Shown here: positions 1 through 9,600 of the stretch, in pieces
How the letters are laid out: each line of letters begins with the position of its first letter
Numbering within the stretch: position 1 is the first letter of the stretch
Source of the DNA: Thecamonas trahens ATCC 50062
Lineage: Eukaryota; Apusozoa; Apusomonadida; Apusomonadidae
Direction: 5' to 3'
Length of the DNA stretch: 20,327 nt
Assembly: GCF_000142905.1 (NCBI RefSeq)
Contig: NW_013657671.1
Location: 523,170 to 543,496 of the forward strand
Program-made: the position numbers and the translations under genes
The notes under the pieces: model-generated
What the model was told of the DNA's origin: nothing
The model's input: only the letters and a program-made list of their open reading frames with translations
The model's database searches: none

Positions 1-399
1 TCCCCCGCCCGCCTGTTTGCCAGCCTGCCAGCCTGCCCGCCCGCCCAACGCCATTCACCCACCACTCACAGCGAAACAAGCTGATGACATGACACTCATC
101 GCATCACATACGATCCCACCCTCTACCGTATTTCATCCCCCTCATCCCCCTCATCCCCCTCATCCCCCGGTCCCCCGATGGCCCGATCCCGCGAAGCCCT
201 TCCTCTCCCCCCCCCCCTCATCCCCTGCTCCCAATCACCTCATCCCCCCCACCCCCCCACCACCCACCCACCCCCACCCCACCCCCCATCCTTCGATGCC
301 CCGATGCCCACTACATACCCCTCACCTTCGCCTTCCCTACTCCCCAACCCTCGATGACCAGCCTGCGCAGCACTCGACTCAAATCAGCGGACCATACAT
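1..399. promoter_or_regulatory. C-rich, pyrimidine-biased region upstream of alanyl-tRNA synthetase
   Basis: No convincing gene is seen here. The + strand is extremely rich in C and poor in G, with several C runs of 5-10 bases, four tandem copies of a 9-base unit, and CCCACC/CATCCC variants. A long open frame across it encodes only a His/Pro low-complexity string and lacks an ATG start. The tract lies immediately 5' of the synthetase ATG at 400, so it is the likely promoter and 5' leader. No TATA-like or other core promoter element is recognisable. Its regulatory role is inferred from position only. Confidence 0.5.
133..168 (+). repeat. Four perfect tandem copies of TCATCCCCC
   Basis: The 9-base unit TCATCCCCC occurs at 133-141, 142-150, 151-159 and 160-168 without mismatch, with degenerate relatives further on (around 218-250). 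One exact reverse-complement copy also occurs at 11237-11245, in the spacer upstream of the ABC transporter gene. It may be a simple minisatellite or a recurrent upstream motif. Confidence 0.9.
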
Positions 400-1662
400 A
401 TGCTGAGGATTGTCAGCCGACAGCCGACATGGATGTGGCGAGGCGAGGGCCAGCGGTACCTTAGCAGCAACGAGTTGCGAAACAAGTTCTTGGCATACTT
501 TGAGAAGGAGGGCGTGCCGAGTGTGGCTCCGGGACCAGCGGTGCCTGTGGGAGGTGATGGCTCGCTGTTGTTCAATGCTGCGGGGATGGTTCAATTTCGA
601 GACGTCTTTACCGGCTCCACTGGCCGAGATCAATTTGTGGCTTCGGATCTCAACGTTGGCTTGGCGGCACATGTGGCTACGGCTCAGCCATGTGTTCGCG
701 CTGGTGGCAAGCATAACGATCTGGATCAAGTTGGTGCTACTCCTCGTCATCACACTCTGTTTGAGATGCTCGGCAACTTTGCCTTTGACGGCGCTCTGCT
801 CAAGCAGGATGCCATCGATCTCGCCTGGCGCTTCCTCACACATGATCTGGCTCTTCCTCGCGATCGCCTTGCTGTCTCGGTCCATGTCGACGATGCCCGT
901 GCCTACGCACACTGGACCAAGAGCATCGGCCTCCCGCCCGACCGTGTCTTCAAGCTCGGCGACGCCGACAACTACTGGGCCATGGGCGAGGTCGGGCCCT
1001 GTGGTCCCTGCACCGAGATGTTCTGGATTCCGGATCCGCTGGTGGGCAAGCCGCTGGATAGCCTAGACGAGTGTCTTGAGCTGTGGAACGTGGTGTTTAT
1101 GGAGGACGAGGTCCGCGCCGATGGTGTCCGCGCCAAGCTCCCGGCGCCGGCCGTCGATACCGGCATGGGCCTGGAGCGCCTGGCCTCGGTCGTTCAGGGT
1201 GTCTCCTCCAACTACGCCACCGACGCCTTTGCTCAGCCCATCGCCGCCATGCTCGCCAGCGTCCCGTCTCTGGCTACCGTGAACTACTCGGTCGACTCGG
1301 CCGCTGCGGACTCGATCGCCGTCCGCGTCGTCGCCGACCACCTCCGCTGCCTCTCGTACCTCATTTCCGAGGGCGTCATGCCATCAGCCTCGTCGCGCGG
1401 CTACGTCGCTCGCCGCATCCTCCGCCGCGCCCTCCTCCACGCCCACACCGCCCTCGACCTGCACGACCCGTGCCTCCCGGCCCTTGCCGCCCCGTTTGTT
1501 GCCTCGCTCGCCGACTCGATGCCGCGCGTCGCCGCCGCCACAGACACCATCATTCGCACCCTCGAGGCCGAGGAGCATCTCTTTCGCGCCACCCTTGACC
1601 GCGGCCTTGCACGCTTCGCCGCCGCCGTCCGCCACACAGACGCGCTCTCGGGCGCTGACGCC

Positions 1663-1693
<31 letters not shown>

Positions 1694-3182
1694 TTGATCT
1701 CACCACCATGCTCGCCGCGGATGCCGGCGTCACCGTCGACGTCGCAGGCTTCCACGCTGCCCTGCAGGCCTCGCGAGAGGCCTCTCGCACCGTAGCGGGC
1801 GCCGCCGCTGAGCCTGCCTGGGAAGCCGCCGCCGCCGAGTCTGCACTGCTTGCGCAGCTCGGTGCTCAGCCGCCAGCCACGCAGTTTGTCGGCTACGATG
1901 ACCTTGCCGTCACCGCTGCGCCGGTTGCCGCCTGCTGGTCGCCGCCGTCCGCGCCGCATCGCGCCTACGTCGTCGTCGCCGCCTCGCCGCTCTACCGCGA
2001 GGCCGGCGGCCAAGTCTCCGACTCGGGCGTACTCGTCACGCCGACCGGTCAGGAGCTTGTTGTCTGTCAGCTCCTCCCGCTTGCCCGGGCTCCGAGCACC
2101 GCCGTTGTCGTCGTAGAGTCCAAGGGCGGCGAGTCGATTGCGCTCGCTCCCGGCGACGCCGTCGATGTCGCTGTCGACGCTGCTGCCCGCGCCCGCACCG
2201 CTGCCCACCACTCGGCGACGCACCTCCTCCACGCCGCCCTCCGCGCCGAGCTCGGCGAGTCGGTGGCGCAGGCCGGATCGCGGGTCGAGCCTGCCCGGCT
2301 CCGGTTTGACTTTTCGGTCGAGCCAGGCAAGGCCATCACGCCGGAGCTCCTCCGGTCGGTCGAGGCCTCGGTCAACGCCGCCGCCGCCGCTGACCTTCCG
2401 GTGGAGACCCGCGAGACGACGTATGCCGACGCTGTCGAACGTGGCGCTCTCGCTCTCTTTGGCGAAAAGTACGATCCGTCCTCGGTCCGCATGGTCTCGA
2501 TGGGCGATGCGTCGACCGAGCTCTGCGGCGGGACACACGTGGCGTCGACCGCCGCTCTCGCGCCCTTTGTCGTCCTTGGCGAGCGTGGCATCGGCGCCGG
2601 CGTTCGGCGCGTCGAGGCCCTCGCCGGCCCGGCCGCCGCAGACTACCTCGTTGCCCAGCACGCCGAGCTCCGCGCAGCCGCCGCCGTCCGCGGCATCGCC
2701 CCGACAGCCTCGGCCGTCGTCGTCACGCCGACCGGTCCGACGCAGCTCGCCGCAAGGCCGCCTCGGCGCTCAAGACGCTCCGCAAGCAGCAGCGCAAGAC
2801 CGGTCCCGCCAGCAAGTCGGTAGGCCTTGTGCCAATCGCCGAGCTCTCTGCTGGTGCGCTTGCCGTGTACTCGGTGACACGCGAGACGCTCGGCCTCGCG
2901 CCCGATGCGTCCGGTAAGGCTCTTCGCATTGCGCTGCAAGACACAGGGCGGGCGCTGGTCGGGCAGGCCTCTGCTGTTGCGCATCACGTTCTCGTCTGTC
3001 CGGACGACGGAGTCGTGGCTGTCGCTGCCTCCAACGGCGGTAACGCTCCTGCGCTCCTCGCTGACGTTCTCGACAAGGTCGGTGGCGGGCGCGGCGGCGG
3101 ATCGCCGCACTTTGCGCAAGGTAAGCCGGCCGGCCGAGTCGATGCCAACTCCATTGTTGCCGCGCTCGACTCGGACAACTAA
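400..3182 (+). CDS. AARS2: Alanyl-tRNA synthetase, probably mitochondrial; coding frame broken once
   Basis: Charges tRNA-Ala with alanine and clears mischarged tRNA. The class II core is complete: motif 2 region about residues 96-129 (QPCVRAGGKHNDLDQ ... HTLFEMLGNFAF), NYWAMGEVGPCGPCTE at 191-206, and motif 3 DTGMGLER at 253-260. The tRNA-binding helical domain follows (about 315-450). The editing domain keeps all four metal ligands: HSATH (H604, H608) and CGGTH (C709, H713). The frame starting at 400 stops at 2821-2823, but the C-terminal domain continues in the +2-shifted frame to 3182 and carries the typical glycine-rich GGGRGGGSPHFAQG. The two parts together are about 927 residues, close to the family's usual 870-960. 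The start ATG at 400 is followed by MLRIVSRQPTWMWRGEGQR, basic and free of acid until E16, like a mitochondrial presequence. The sequence resembles bacterial/mitochondrial AlaRS more than the cytosolic form (my judgement). The gene symbol refers to the mitochondrial form and is inferred. Confidence 0.92.
2716..2760 (+). other. Reading-frame break inside the alanyl-tRNA synthetase gene
   Basis: Up to about 2745 the synthetase reads in the frame of 400. The downstream frame, open from before 2742, reads AARRKAASALKTLRKQQR and joins smoothly to the C-terminal domain. The switch corresponds to one missing base (or two extra bases). A 41-base GT-AG intron at 2716-2756 would restore the frame arithmetically, but it has neither a good donor (GTCGTC) nor a pyrimidine tract. 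A single-base error in the assembly, or a real frameshift mutation, is simpler. Confidence 0.8.
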
Positions 3183-3212
3183 ATGCTGGGCGTGCTTTTA
3201 CATAGACTACAC

Positions 3213-5621
3213 TCATCGCCGCCCGTTGATGCCCGGCGAGCCGGGCGATGGCTGGAGCGCAGGCTTGGTCGCATTGGTGTTGGACATCTCGACCATGAGC
3301 CGGAGCCGGGCGCGCGCCGACGGCCGTATCGGCGACTCACCGCCGGGCGGTCCGGCCCCGGGCCCGGCCCCGCCCCCTCCCATTCCGGCCGGCGACGCCC
3401 TCTGCGCCACTGCCGGAAGGTGGCCATGATCGCCGCCGCTTCCGCTCCCGCTCCCGCCGCCAGAGAGCTTGCCGAGGCGGGCGAGCGCCGAGAGCCGCTC
3501 TTCGGCGGCCAGCGCACGCTTCTCCATCGACTGCAGCTTGGCGGTGACCAGGTCGAGCTGGGCGGCGAGCGCCGGCGAGTGCGCTCCGGTGGAGACGCGG
3601 ACCCGCGGCGGCGGCGACTGCGATGCCAACTGTGCCTGCACCACCCGGAGGTTGGCCTCGAGCTGGCCGACGCGGACATGGGCGTCCTCGAGCTCGCGCT
3701 CGAGCTCGGCGACTCGCGCCGACGACCGCACGCGGTTCGTCATGCCCGCCACAGCGGACGCAGCCGACCGTGCACCGGCACCGTCGTCGACCGCCGCAAG
3801 CGCTGCCGCCGTCAGCTCGCCCATGGTACTAGTCCGCGACGCGTCGACGTAGACTGCAGCGACGTGGGCCATGGCGCCTGGATCGGCAGCAACTACCGCG
3901 CGCGAGCCGGTCCCGACATAAACGGCGCGGGAGGCGAGGACAAGAACATGGACGACAACTCGCCCGGCGTTGGGTACCACGCCAGCCGCGGGCATGCTGG
4001 GATGAAGGTCGAGCCAGTTGAGCGAGGAGAGGACGGGCTTGCCTGGCGCCTCGGCGAGCGGCGTCCACTCGAGGCAGACGAGTGGGGCGCGGGTGCCGGC
4101 AACCCGCGGCGGGAGCGGGCGCGGCGGGTGGTTGGCGGTGCGGGCAATGTTTGCCGCGAGCGCTTCAGAGAGCCCGGCCTTGACTGCCGCGCCGATAGCG
4201 TTGGAGCGGACGTTGAGCGCAACAAGAGTGGTGTTGTGGGCAAAGGCGCCAAGAAGCGCGCGGCCGCCGTCAGGGCCAAGCGAGTTGTTGCGGAGATTGA
4301 GCGCAGTGAGCGCGGCGTTGACCGAGAGCGCGGCGCCGAGGATGGCGCCGGCAGTGGCGTCCAATCCGTGCGACGGGAGGCTCAGCGCGGTGAGCGCCGC
4401 GTTGTCGGACAACGCCTCGCCGATGGCCTCCAGCATGCCGCGGTCGTCCGAGCCAAGCGGGCAGTCGCGCCCGTCCAGCTCGAGCGACGAGAGCGTGGCG
4501 TTGTTGGCAAGGACCTCGGCGAGCGCCCAGCCCGAGTGCGCAACAGCATTGCCACCCAGCGAGAGCGAGGTGAGCACCGAGTTGCCAAACAGCCACATCA
4601 GCGGCTGGCCAAACAGCCGCTCGGTGCTTGCCGGACCGAGCGAACCGCGCGAATCCGCAGGCTCACTATGAGAACCGCTTCCGTGCTCGCTTCCTGCCTC
4701 GTCCGACTCGTCCCACAGCCGCACGTCGCGAAGGTCAAGCTCGCGGAGTGCAAGCTCGCCGCTCAGCAGTGGGCGGGCGTCAAGCGGCTCGCCGTCGTCT
4801 TCGGCGAGCAAGTTACCGGCAAGATTGAGCGAGAGCAGGGTGCTGTTCGACATCAGCGCGTTGACGATGTGATGCAACGCGTCGCCGAGCTCGTTGTGTG
4901 CCACGTTGAGGACCGTGAGGCCCGAGTTTGAGGCCAGCGCCCGCGCCAGCGCCATGCCAGCGTGGACACCGAGCTCGTTGTTCTCCAACCCGAGCCACCT
5001 CAGGGAAGAGTTGTCTTGCTCGAGCGGCGCGACAAGCCCAGCGCCACCGTACGCCCCCAGGCCGGTGTAGCCGGCGTCCAGAGCCACCAGCGCCGTGTTT
5101 GCCGCCAGCGCCTGACCGAGGGCCAGCCCGCCATCGGTGCCGAGCTGGTTGTACGAGACATCCAGGGCGGTTGTTCCGGTATTACTCGCCAGAGCGGTGG
5201 CCACCTGAGCCCACCTGGGCGCTCCTAGGTGCAGCCGGGACAAATCCATGTGGGTAGGCGGCGGGGAAGCCGTGAGGGCGGCGAGGGTAGAGGCGAGAAG
5301 GACGTCAGCTGGGTCGGTGACACCATCATCATCTCCTCCTCCTCCTCCTCCGTCACCCTGACCGTCACCACCGACACCTTGCCCATCCCGCATGTGTGCA
5401 AGAGGTCCATGAGGTCTTTGCATCGGTGTATGGGGCGAGACTACAGGCGGACCAGGTCGTCTTGTCCGCATCGGGCTTGCCAGGTGACCACCTCCACCGC
5501 CGCTCCGACCGCCTCTCCCCCCGCCACCGCCGCCGCCCCCGCCCCCGGCGTGCCCTTGGTTCCCCTCTTGGCCGTCGGTAAGGTGCAACCTATTCCCTTG
5601 GCTACTCTTGGCATTGCCCAT
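3213..5621 (-). CDS. Leucine-rich-repeat (ribonuclease-inhibitor type) protein with coiled coils and a myristoylation signal
   Basis: 802 residues; exact function unknown. The N-terminus MGNAKSS fits the N-myristoylation consensus (Gly2, Ser6), which supports the ATG at 5621 and suggests membrane attachment. Residues about 25-100 are a Gly-rich disordered stretch. Residues about 125-490 hold roughly a dozen 28-residue repeats of the form N-x-x-L-x-x-L-x-L-x-x-N-x-L-G-x-x-G-x-x-x-L, the RI-like LRR type found in NLRC3 and RanGAP-like proteins. They are interrupted by an acidic/Ser-rich insertion at about 303-338. A non-repeat segment (about 510-625) follows, then two heptad-like coiled-coil segments (about 633-667 and 684-715) and a Gly/Ser/Pro-rich tail. 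No NACHT, kinase or other catalytic domain is visible. The likely role is protein-protein scaffolding. The stop lies 30 bases from the stop of the synthetase gene on the other strand. Confidence 0.9.
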   Translation of the reverse strand: MGNAKSSQGNRLHLTDGQEGNQGHAGGGGGGGGGGRGGRSGGGGGHLASPMRTRRPGPPVVSPHTPMQRPHGPLAHMRDGQGVGGDGQGDGGGGGGDDDGVTDPADVLLASTLAALTASPPPTHMDLSRLHLGAPRWAQVATALASNTGTTALDVSYNQLGTDGGLALGQALAANTALVALDAGYTGLGAYGGAGLVAPLEQDNSSLRWLGLENNELGVHAGMALARALASNSGLTVLNVAHNELGDALHHIVNALMSNSTLLSLNLAGNLLAEDDGEPLDARPLLSGELALRELDLRDVRLWDESDEAGSEHGSGSHSEPADSRGSLGPASTERLFGQPLMWLFGNSVLTSLSLGGNAVAHSGWALAEVLANNATLSSLELDGRDCPLGSDDRGMLEAIGEALSDNAALTALSLPSHGLDATAGAILGAALSVNAALTALNLRNNSLGPDGGRALLGAFAHNTTLVALNVRSNAIGAAVKAGLSEALAANIARTANHPPRPLPPRVAGTRAPLVCLEWTPLAEAPGKPVLSSLNWLDLHPSMPAAGVVPNAGRVVVHVLVLASRAVYVGTGSRAVVAADPGAMAHVAAVYVDASRTSTMGELTAAALAAVDDGAGARSAASAVAGMTNRVRSSARVAELERELEDAHVRVGQLEANLRVVQAQLASQSPPPRVRVSTGAHSPALAAQLDLVTAKLQSMEKRALAAEERLSALARLGKLSGGGSGSGSGGDHGHLPAVAQRASPAGMGGGGAGPGAGPPGGESPIRPSARARLRLMVEMSNTNATKPALQPSPGSPGINGRR

Positions 5622-5947
5622 GTGACCTTGGGCTGAGTGCGGTGTTGTTCCCTGTTGCGTTTGGCTGTCGACAGAGGCGAGAGGGGGGAGGGAGGGAGGG
5701 AGGCGGGAGGAGCCCGCGCACGCGCGAGTCGCTACTTTGGCGAAGAGGTCTTTGACGGCCTTTTTCGGCAGACGGCAAAAGCGAGAGATTGATCACAGCG
5801 GCGATCGCGATCGCGGACAGGTTCGAGTTAGGGGAGACGACGCCGTGTCGCCGGCGGCTGTTCAATACACCTCACGTTGGCGCAGTGGCTGGTGTTGTGG
5901 TTGTGGAGAGGGTCAAGGAGCTTCTGGAAGGCGTTTTGGCAGCGGTG
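5622..5947. promoter_or_regulatory. Divergent spacer between LRR gene and the Arf-like candidate
   Basis: These 326 bases separate two outward-pointing ATGs and must contain both promoters if the downstream ATG at 5948 is the true start. They hold a purine tract at 5681-5710 and a GATCGCGATCGCG stretch around 5802-5814. The frame of the downstream gene stays open upstream to about 5789 but has no ATG there, so an upstream exon joined near TTTTGGCAG (about 5934-5942) cannot be excluded. Confidence 0.45.
5681..5710 (+). repeat. GGGAGGGAGGGAGG purine tract, potential G-quadruplex
   Basis: The + strand has a run of G followed by GGGAGGGAGGGAGGCGGGAGG, giving at least four G-triplets separated by 1-2 bases, which meets the classical quadruplex pattern. 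It sits between two divergent start codons. Confidence 0.7.
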
Positions 5948-6655
5948 ATGGACGTGTGCATGCGGTGGTGGGTGTGGTGCTGCTGCTGCGGGTGCTGTCG
6001 TCGGAACGCGCGGGTCTCGCCACTCCATGACCCAAGTTGGGATACGAGCCTAGCGGGTCTCACCCGAGCCTATCTATGGGCTGGAAGCCAGCCTGCCGCA
6101 CCGCTTCCTCCGCTGCCGCCTCGGGCCTGGGCGCCCGTCCTTGCGGTGGATGGCTATGCGCTGGCTGCCGCGATGGCGCATCTTGCTCCGCGGCACGATC
6201 CGGTGCTCCTCCACGAGTCAGCCGAACGGCGAGTGCCGTGGCTGGCAAGCGGGCAGGAAGGGAGCAGCCGGCAGAGTGTGTCGGTCAAGGCGCTGGGCAA
6301 GGCGCCCAAGAGCAGATGGTGTCGGGTAGATGCGCCGCGGATGGCGCTTGCGGTCTTCCCACTGGGTCTTGCGGCGCGCCGCTCATGGGCGAGCTTTCTA
6401 TGGGCCATGATCGATGGTGACGTGCTCGCGTGCGTGTACTGGGCAGTGGATGGCGATCAGGGCATTCCACACGCACGGGCGCTGCTCCGAACCTTTGCGC
6501 CGTTTCTGGCTCTCCGCCCGTTGGTGGTGCTTGTATCATCGCCACCCGGGGTGAGGCTTAACGTGGCGGGCGTCCGCTCTAATCTGGGCCTTGACCAGCT
6601 CGGCCTGCTTCACGTCGACGTGGTGAGAGTGGCTGAGGCTATCGAGCGGATGTAG
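5948..6655 (+). CDS. Uncharacterised protein; C-terminal half faintly like a degenerate Arf-family GTPase
   Basis: 235 residues from the first in-frame ATG at 5948, which has a good context (G at -3 and +4). The frame is open further upstream but without an ATG. The N-terminus (MDVCMRWWVWCCCCGCC) is a Trp/Cys cluster that could be palmitoylated or hydrophobically anchored. The C-terminal ~100 residues (RSWASFLWAMIDGDVLACVYWAVDG, then RPLVVLVSSPP, ending DVVRVAEAIERM) follow the strand and helix order of an Arf-like GTPase from switch II to the last helix. However, there is no P-loop, and SSPP stands where NKxD should be, so GTP binding is unlikely. The Arf comparison is pattern recognition by eye and may be wrong. 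Codon use is G/C-biased like its neighbours. The stop is 30 bases from the stop of the ABC gene on the opposite strand. Confidence 0.6.
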   Translation: MDVCMRWWVWCCCCGCCRRNARVSPLHDPSWDTSLAGLTRAYLWAGSQPAAPLPPLPPRAWAPVLAVDGYALAAAMAHLAPRHDPVLLHESAERRVPWLASGQEGSSRQSVSVKALGKAPKSRWCRVDAPRMALAVFPLGLAARRSWASFLWAMIDGDVLACVYWAVDGDQGIPHARALLRTFAPFLALRPLVVLVSSPPGVRLNVAGVRSNLGLDQLGLLHVDVVRVAEAIERM

Positions 6656-6685
6656 CGCCGTGGTTTTGTTGCAGTGGTTCTGTGT

Positions 6686-9600
6686 TCATTCTGCTCGCCA
6701 AGACGGCAATGACGCGGGGGCAGCAAGCTCGCTACCACGGGTAACGTTGTGGAGAGCCCAAGAACCGTCGGGAGCCAGCTGGAGGGCAGTGGTGTGGAAG
6801 CGGCGGACGTTGGAGCGATGCGAGACCGAGATGCACTGGATGCCAAGCGAGTTGGCGAGCGAGTAAAAGGTGTTCTCCATGTCTTCGTCGAGGGCCGAGG
6901 TGCACTCGTCGAGGATGGCAAACTTGGGGGCGTGGAAGAGGAGACGGGCCATGGCAAGACGCTGCTTCTCGCCGCCGGAGAGGATATTGGCCCAGTTTGC
7001 GTAGAGCCCACTGTTTGTAGAGGCGTACGCGCGATCGAGGAGGTGTGAGAGGCGGACGAGGGAGAGGAGCTCGTGAAGGTCGGCGTCGGAGAGCGGGGCC
7101 TCGGCGGCGGAGCGCGGGTAGACGATCTGGTCCTTGAGCGAGCCGAGGATGAGGAGCGGTGACTGCGGGAGGAAGAAGATCCCGCCGCGGCCGATGGCGA
7201 GCGGGCGCTCGACACGGCCAGAGGCCGGAGGCCAGAGGCCCATGAGGGTGCGGAGGATAGACGATTTGCCGACGCCGGACGGGCCCTCGACAAAGAGCGA
7301 GTCACCAGTGCCAACGCGAAAAGAGAGGTCCCTGGCGAGACGCTTGCCGGACGGCGTCTCGACGGTAACATTGTCAAAGACGACAGCGTCTGGGTTTGCG
7401 ACGATGGCCGACATTGCGCGGGCCTCGTGGTCGTAGAGATCAAATATCTCGAGGAGGTCGCCGAGGCGGTTGGCGTGGCCAAAGAGCTTGGCGAGGGCGC
7501 CTGAGAGGGTGAGGACCTCGACAATGTTGCGGTAGAGGGTGTTGAAGGTGATGTAGACAATGAGGAACTTGTTCTCGACGTTGCCGGTGAGGTGGCCGGT
7601 GAAGGCGAGGATGCCCGGGAGGGCAAAGCCGCCAAGGACGCCGAGGTAGGCGGAGAAAATGACGTAGACAGAGAGGAACCAGAGCTTCTTGACGAGCTTG
7701 ACCAAGTTGTGGAGGACGAGGGCGAGGGCTTTGTTGAGGAGCTTGTGCTCGGTGGCGTGGCCAGCGAGGAAGGCGACAGACTCGGCGGCCTCGCGGAGGC
7801 GGACGTGAGCAAAGCGGAGGTCACCGGTGAGGCGGTCCTGGCGGAAGACGAGCGGGACAAGCGGGGCGGTGGCGGCGCGCGAGAGGAGGAAGACCAGGAT
7901 GGCGAGCGCGTAGGCGAGGACGACACCGATCCATGTGATCTGGAACCAGGCGACGACGGTAAGGCCGATGGTGACCGGGAATACGGCGAGGGCCGACGGC
8001 GAGAGCGGAGTGCCAAGAAGGACCTGGGCGAGCACATGGGCGTAGGAGCGGGCGTCTTCGGTGAGCCGCTGATCGCAGTTGTCGATCCGGCTGTCTGCGA
8101 CGTTGGCCTGGTAGTAGTTGTTGCCGTTGAGATAGCGAAAGTGGAGGTGACGGGAGAGGCCCTTGTGGCCCACGATGCCGAGGAGCGCGGCGTAGTAGTA
8201 CTGAAAGGCGGTAGTGATGCTAGTGGAGACAGTGAGGAAGGCGAGGACCGACATCCAAGTGATAAAGGTGCCCGATTGCGACTTTGAGACCGAGTCGACG
8301 ATCCGGGCGAGGATGAGCGGGCCGGCCACGGTGGCTGCGGCGGCGTAGAGGACAAGGGCCGAGCCGCAGAGGAGAAGCTTGCGAGGCTGCGAGGTGGGCG
8401 AGAGGAAGACGATGGCGTTGAGCCGCCGCATGCGCTCGAGGAGTCTGAGGCCGAGCGCCGATCGGGTCGAGGCCTGGTCAACGGCCTCGACTGTGGCAAG
8501 GAGCGAGGCGGCGACCGATTTGGGGAAGGGGAAGAAGGCCTCAAACTCGTGGTCTGGGATGTCTGTCTTGGCAAACGGGGTGGGCGGCGGCGAGCTTGCG
8601 TCGCCGACGGCAGTAGCCTCTGAGATCGGCCGGTAGGTGGGGACGTCGGTGGGAAGCGCGTTGTCGGAGCGCGAGCCGCGAGCACCGATCGAGGTGAGGA
8701 GTGTCACCTCGGGGTCGTCGGCGATGCTGAGCGAGTCAAACGAGCGGTGGAGAGTGCCGCGGGTAGCAGAGCCGGGAGCGAGGACCGAGAGCGAGACCGG
8801 AAGTGGCTCTGCGACCAAGTTTCCGGCGCGATCGGCCTCGAGGCGGGCGACAGCGTCCTCGCGGGAGAGGAGCGCGTAGCTGTCGGGCCCCTCGAGAAAG
8901 AGCACCTGCTGGTGGAAGGGCAGGACACGAACCGAGTGGGCGACCGAGACAAAGCCGATGCCCGAGGCTGTGAGCTTTTGGTAGAACACGTCCTCCAACT
9001 CCTCATTAACGGCTGAGGTGCACTCATCGAGAATGGCGAGCTTGGGCGCATGGAAGAAGAGCCTGACCATGGCGAGGCGCTGCTTCTCCCCGCCGGAGAG
9101 GACGACGTCCCATTTGAGCGGCTCGCCGGCGTCGCGGGCGGCGGCCTCGATGGTGGGAAGATGGGCGAGGTCAAACTCTGCAAGGAGAGCGTCGAGGGTG
9201 GCGAGCGGGACGGAGGCTCCGTCAGAAAGCGGGTAGGCAACCTGGTCGGCGAGCGAGCCACCAAGGACCATGTACGGGACCTGCGGGAGGTAGAAGAGGC
9301 CGTCACGGCCGATGCGCGCGGGGCGGGAAATGGTGCCCTCGCCGTGTGTGGGCCAGAGGCCGCCGAGGACACGAAGGAGCGAGGACTTGCCGACGCCCGA
9401 CGGGCCCATGATGAGGAGCGAGCCGCCGGGGCGGACCTCGAACGAGATGCGGGTGGCGAGCTTGACGTTGTCCGGGGTGTAGGCTGAGACATCGGCGAGG
9501 GCGATGCGGTTGGGCTCGGTGAGCGTGTCGCCGATCATGACGGCCTCGTGGGATCCTGCGAGGTGGAAGGTGTGGATGCGCTCCTGGGCCTGGACATCGT

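Noticed and set aside
133-168. Short tandem repeats considered as a CRISPR array
   Set aside because: Units are contiguous 9-mers without spacers in a eukaryotic setting.
17-406. Open frame of 129 codons upstream of the synthetase
   Set aside because: Pro/His low-complexity translation of a C-rich tract, without an ATG start or recognisable domain.
1384-2661. Long minus-strand open frame (425 codons) inside the synthetase gene
   Set aside because: Antisense shadow of the conserved + strand protein; high G/C codon bias keeps the opposite frame open.
2716-2756. Intron explanation for the synthetase frame break
   Set aside because: Not excluded, but the donor is poor, there is no pyrimidine tract and 41 bases is very short; a one-base indel is simpler.
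3183-4931. Plus-strand open frame of 582 codons opposite the LRR gene
   Set aside because: Arg/Gly-rich antisense shadow; the LRR pattern on the minus strand is unmistakable.
6610-8685. Minus-strand open frame of 691 codons overlapping the ABC gene
   Set aside because: Ser/Pro/Arg-rich translation of another frame of the ABC gene, with no domain.
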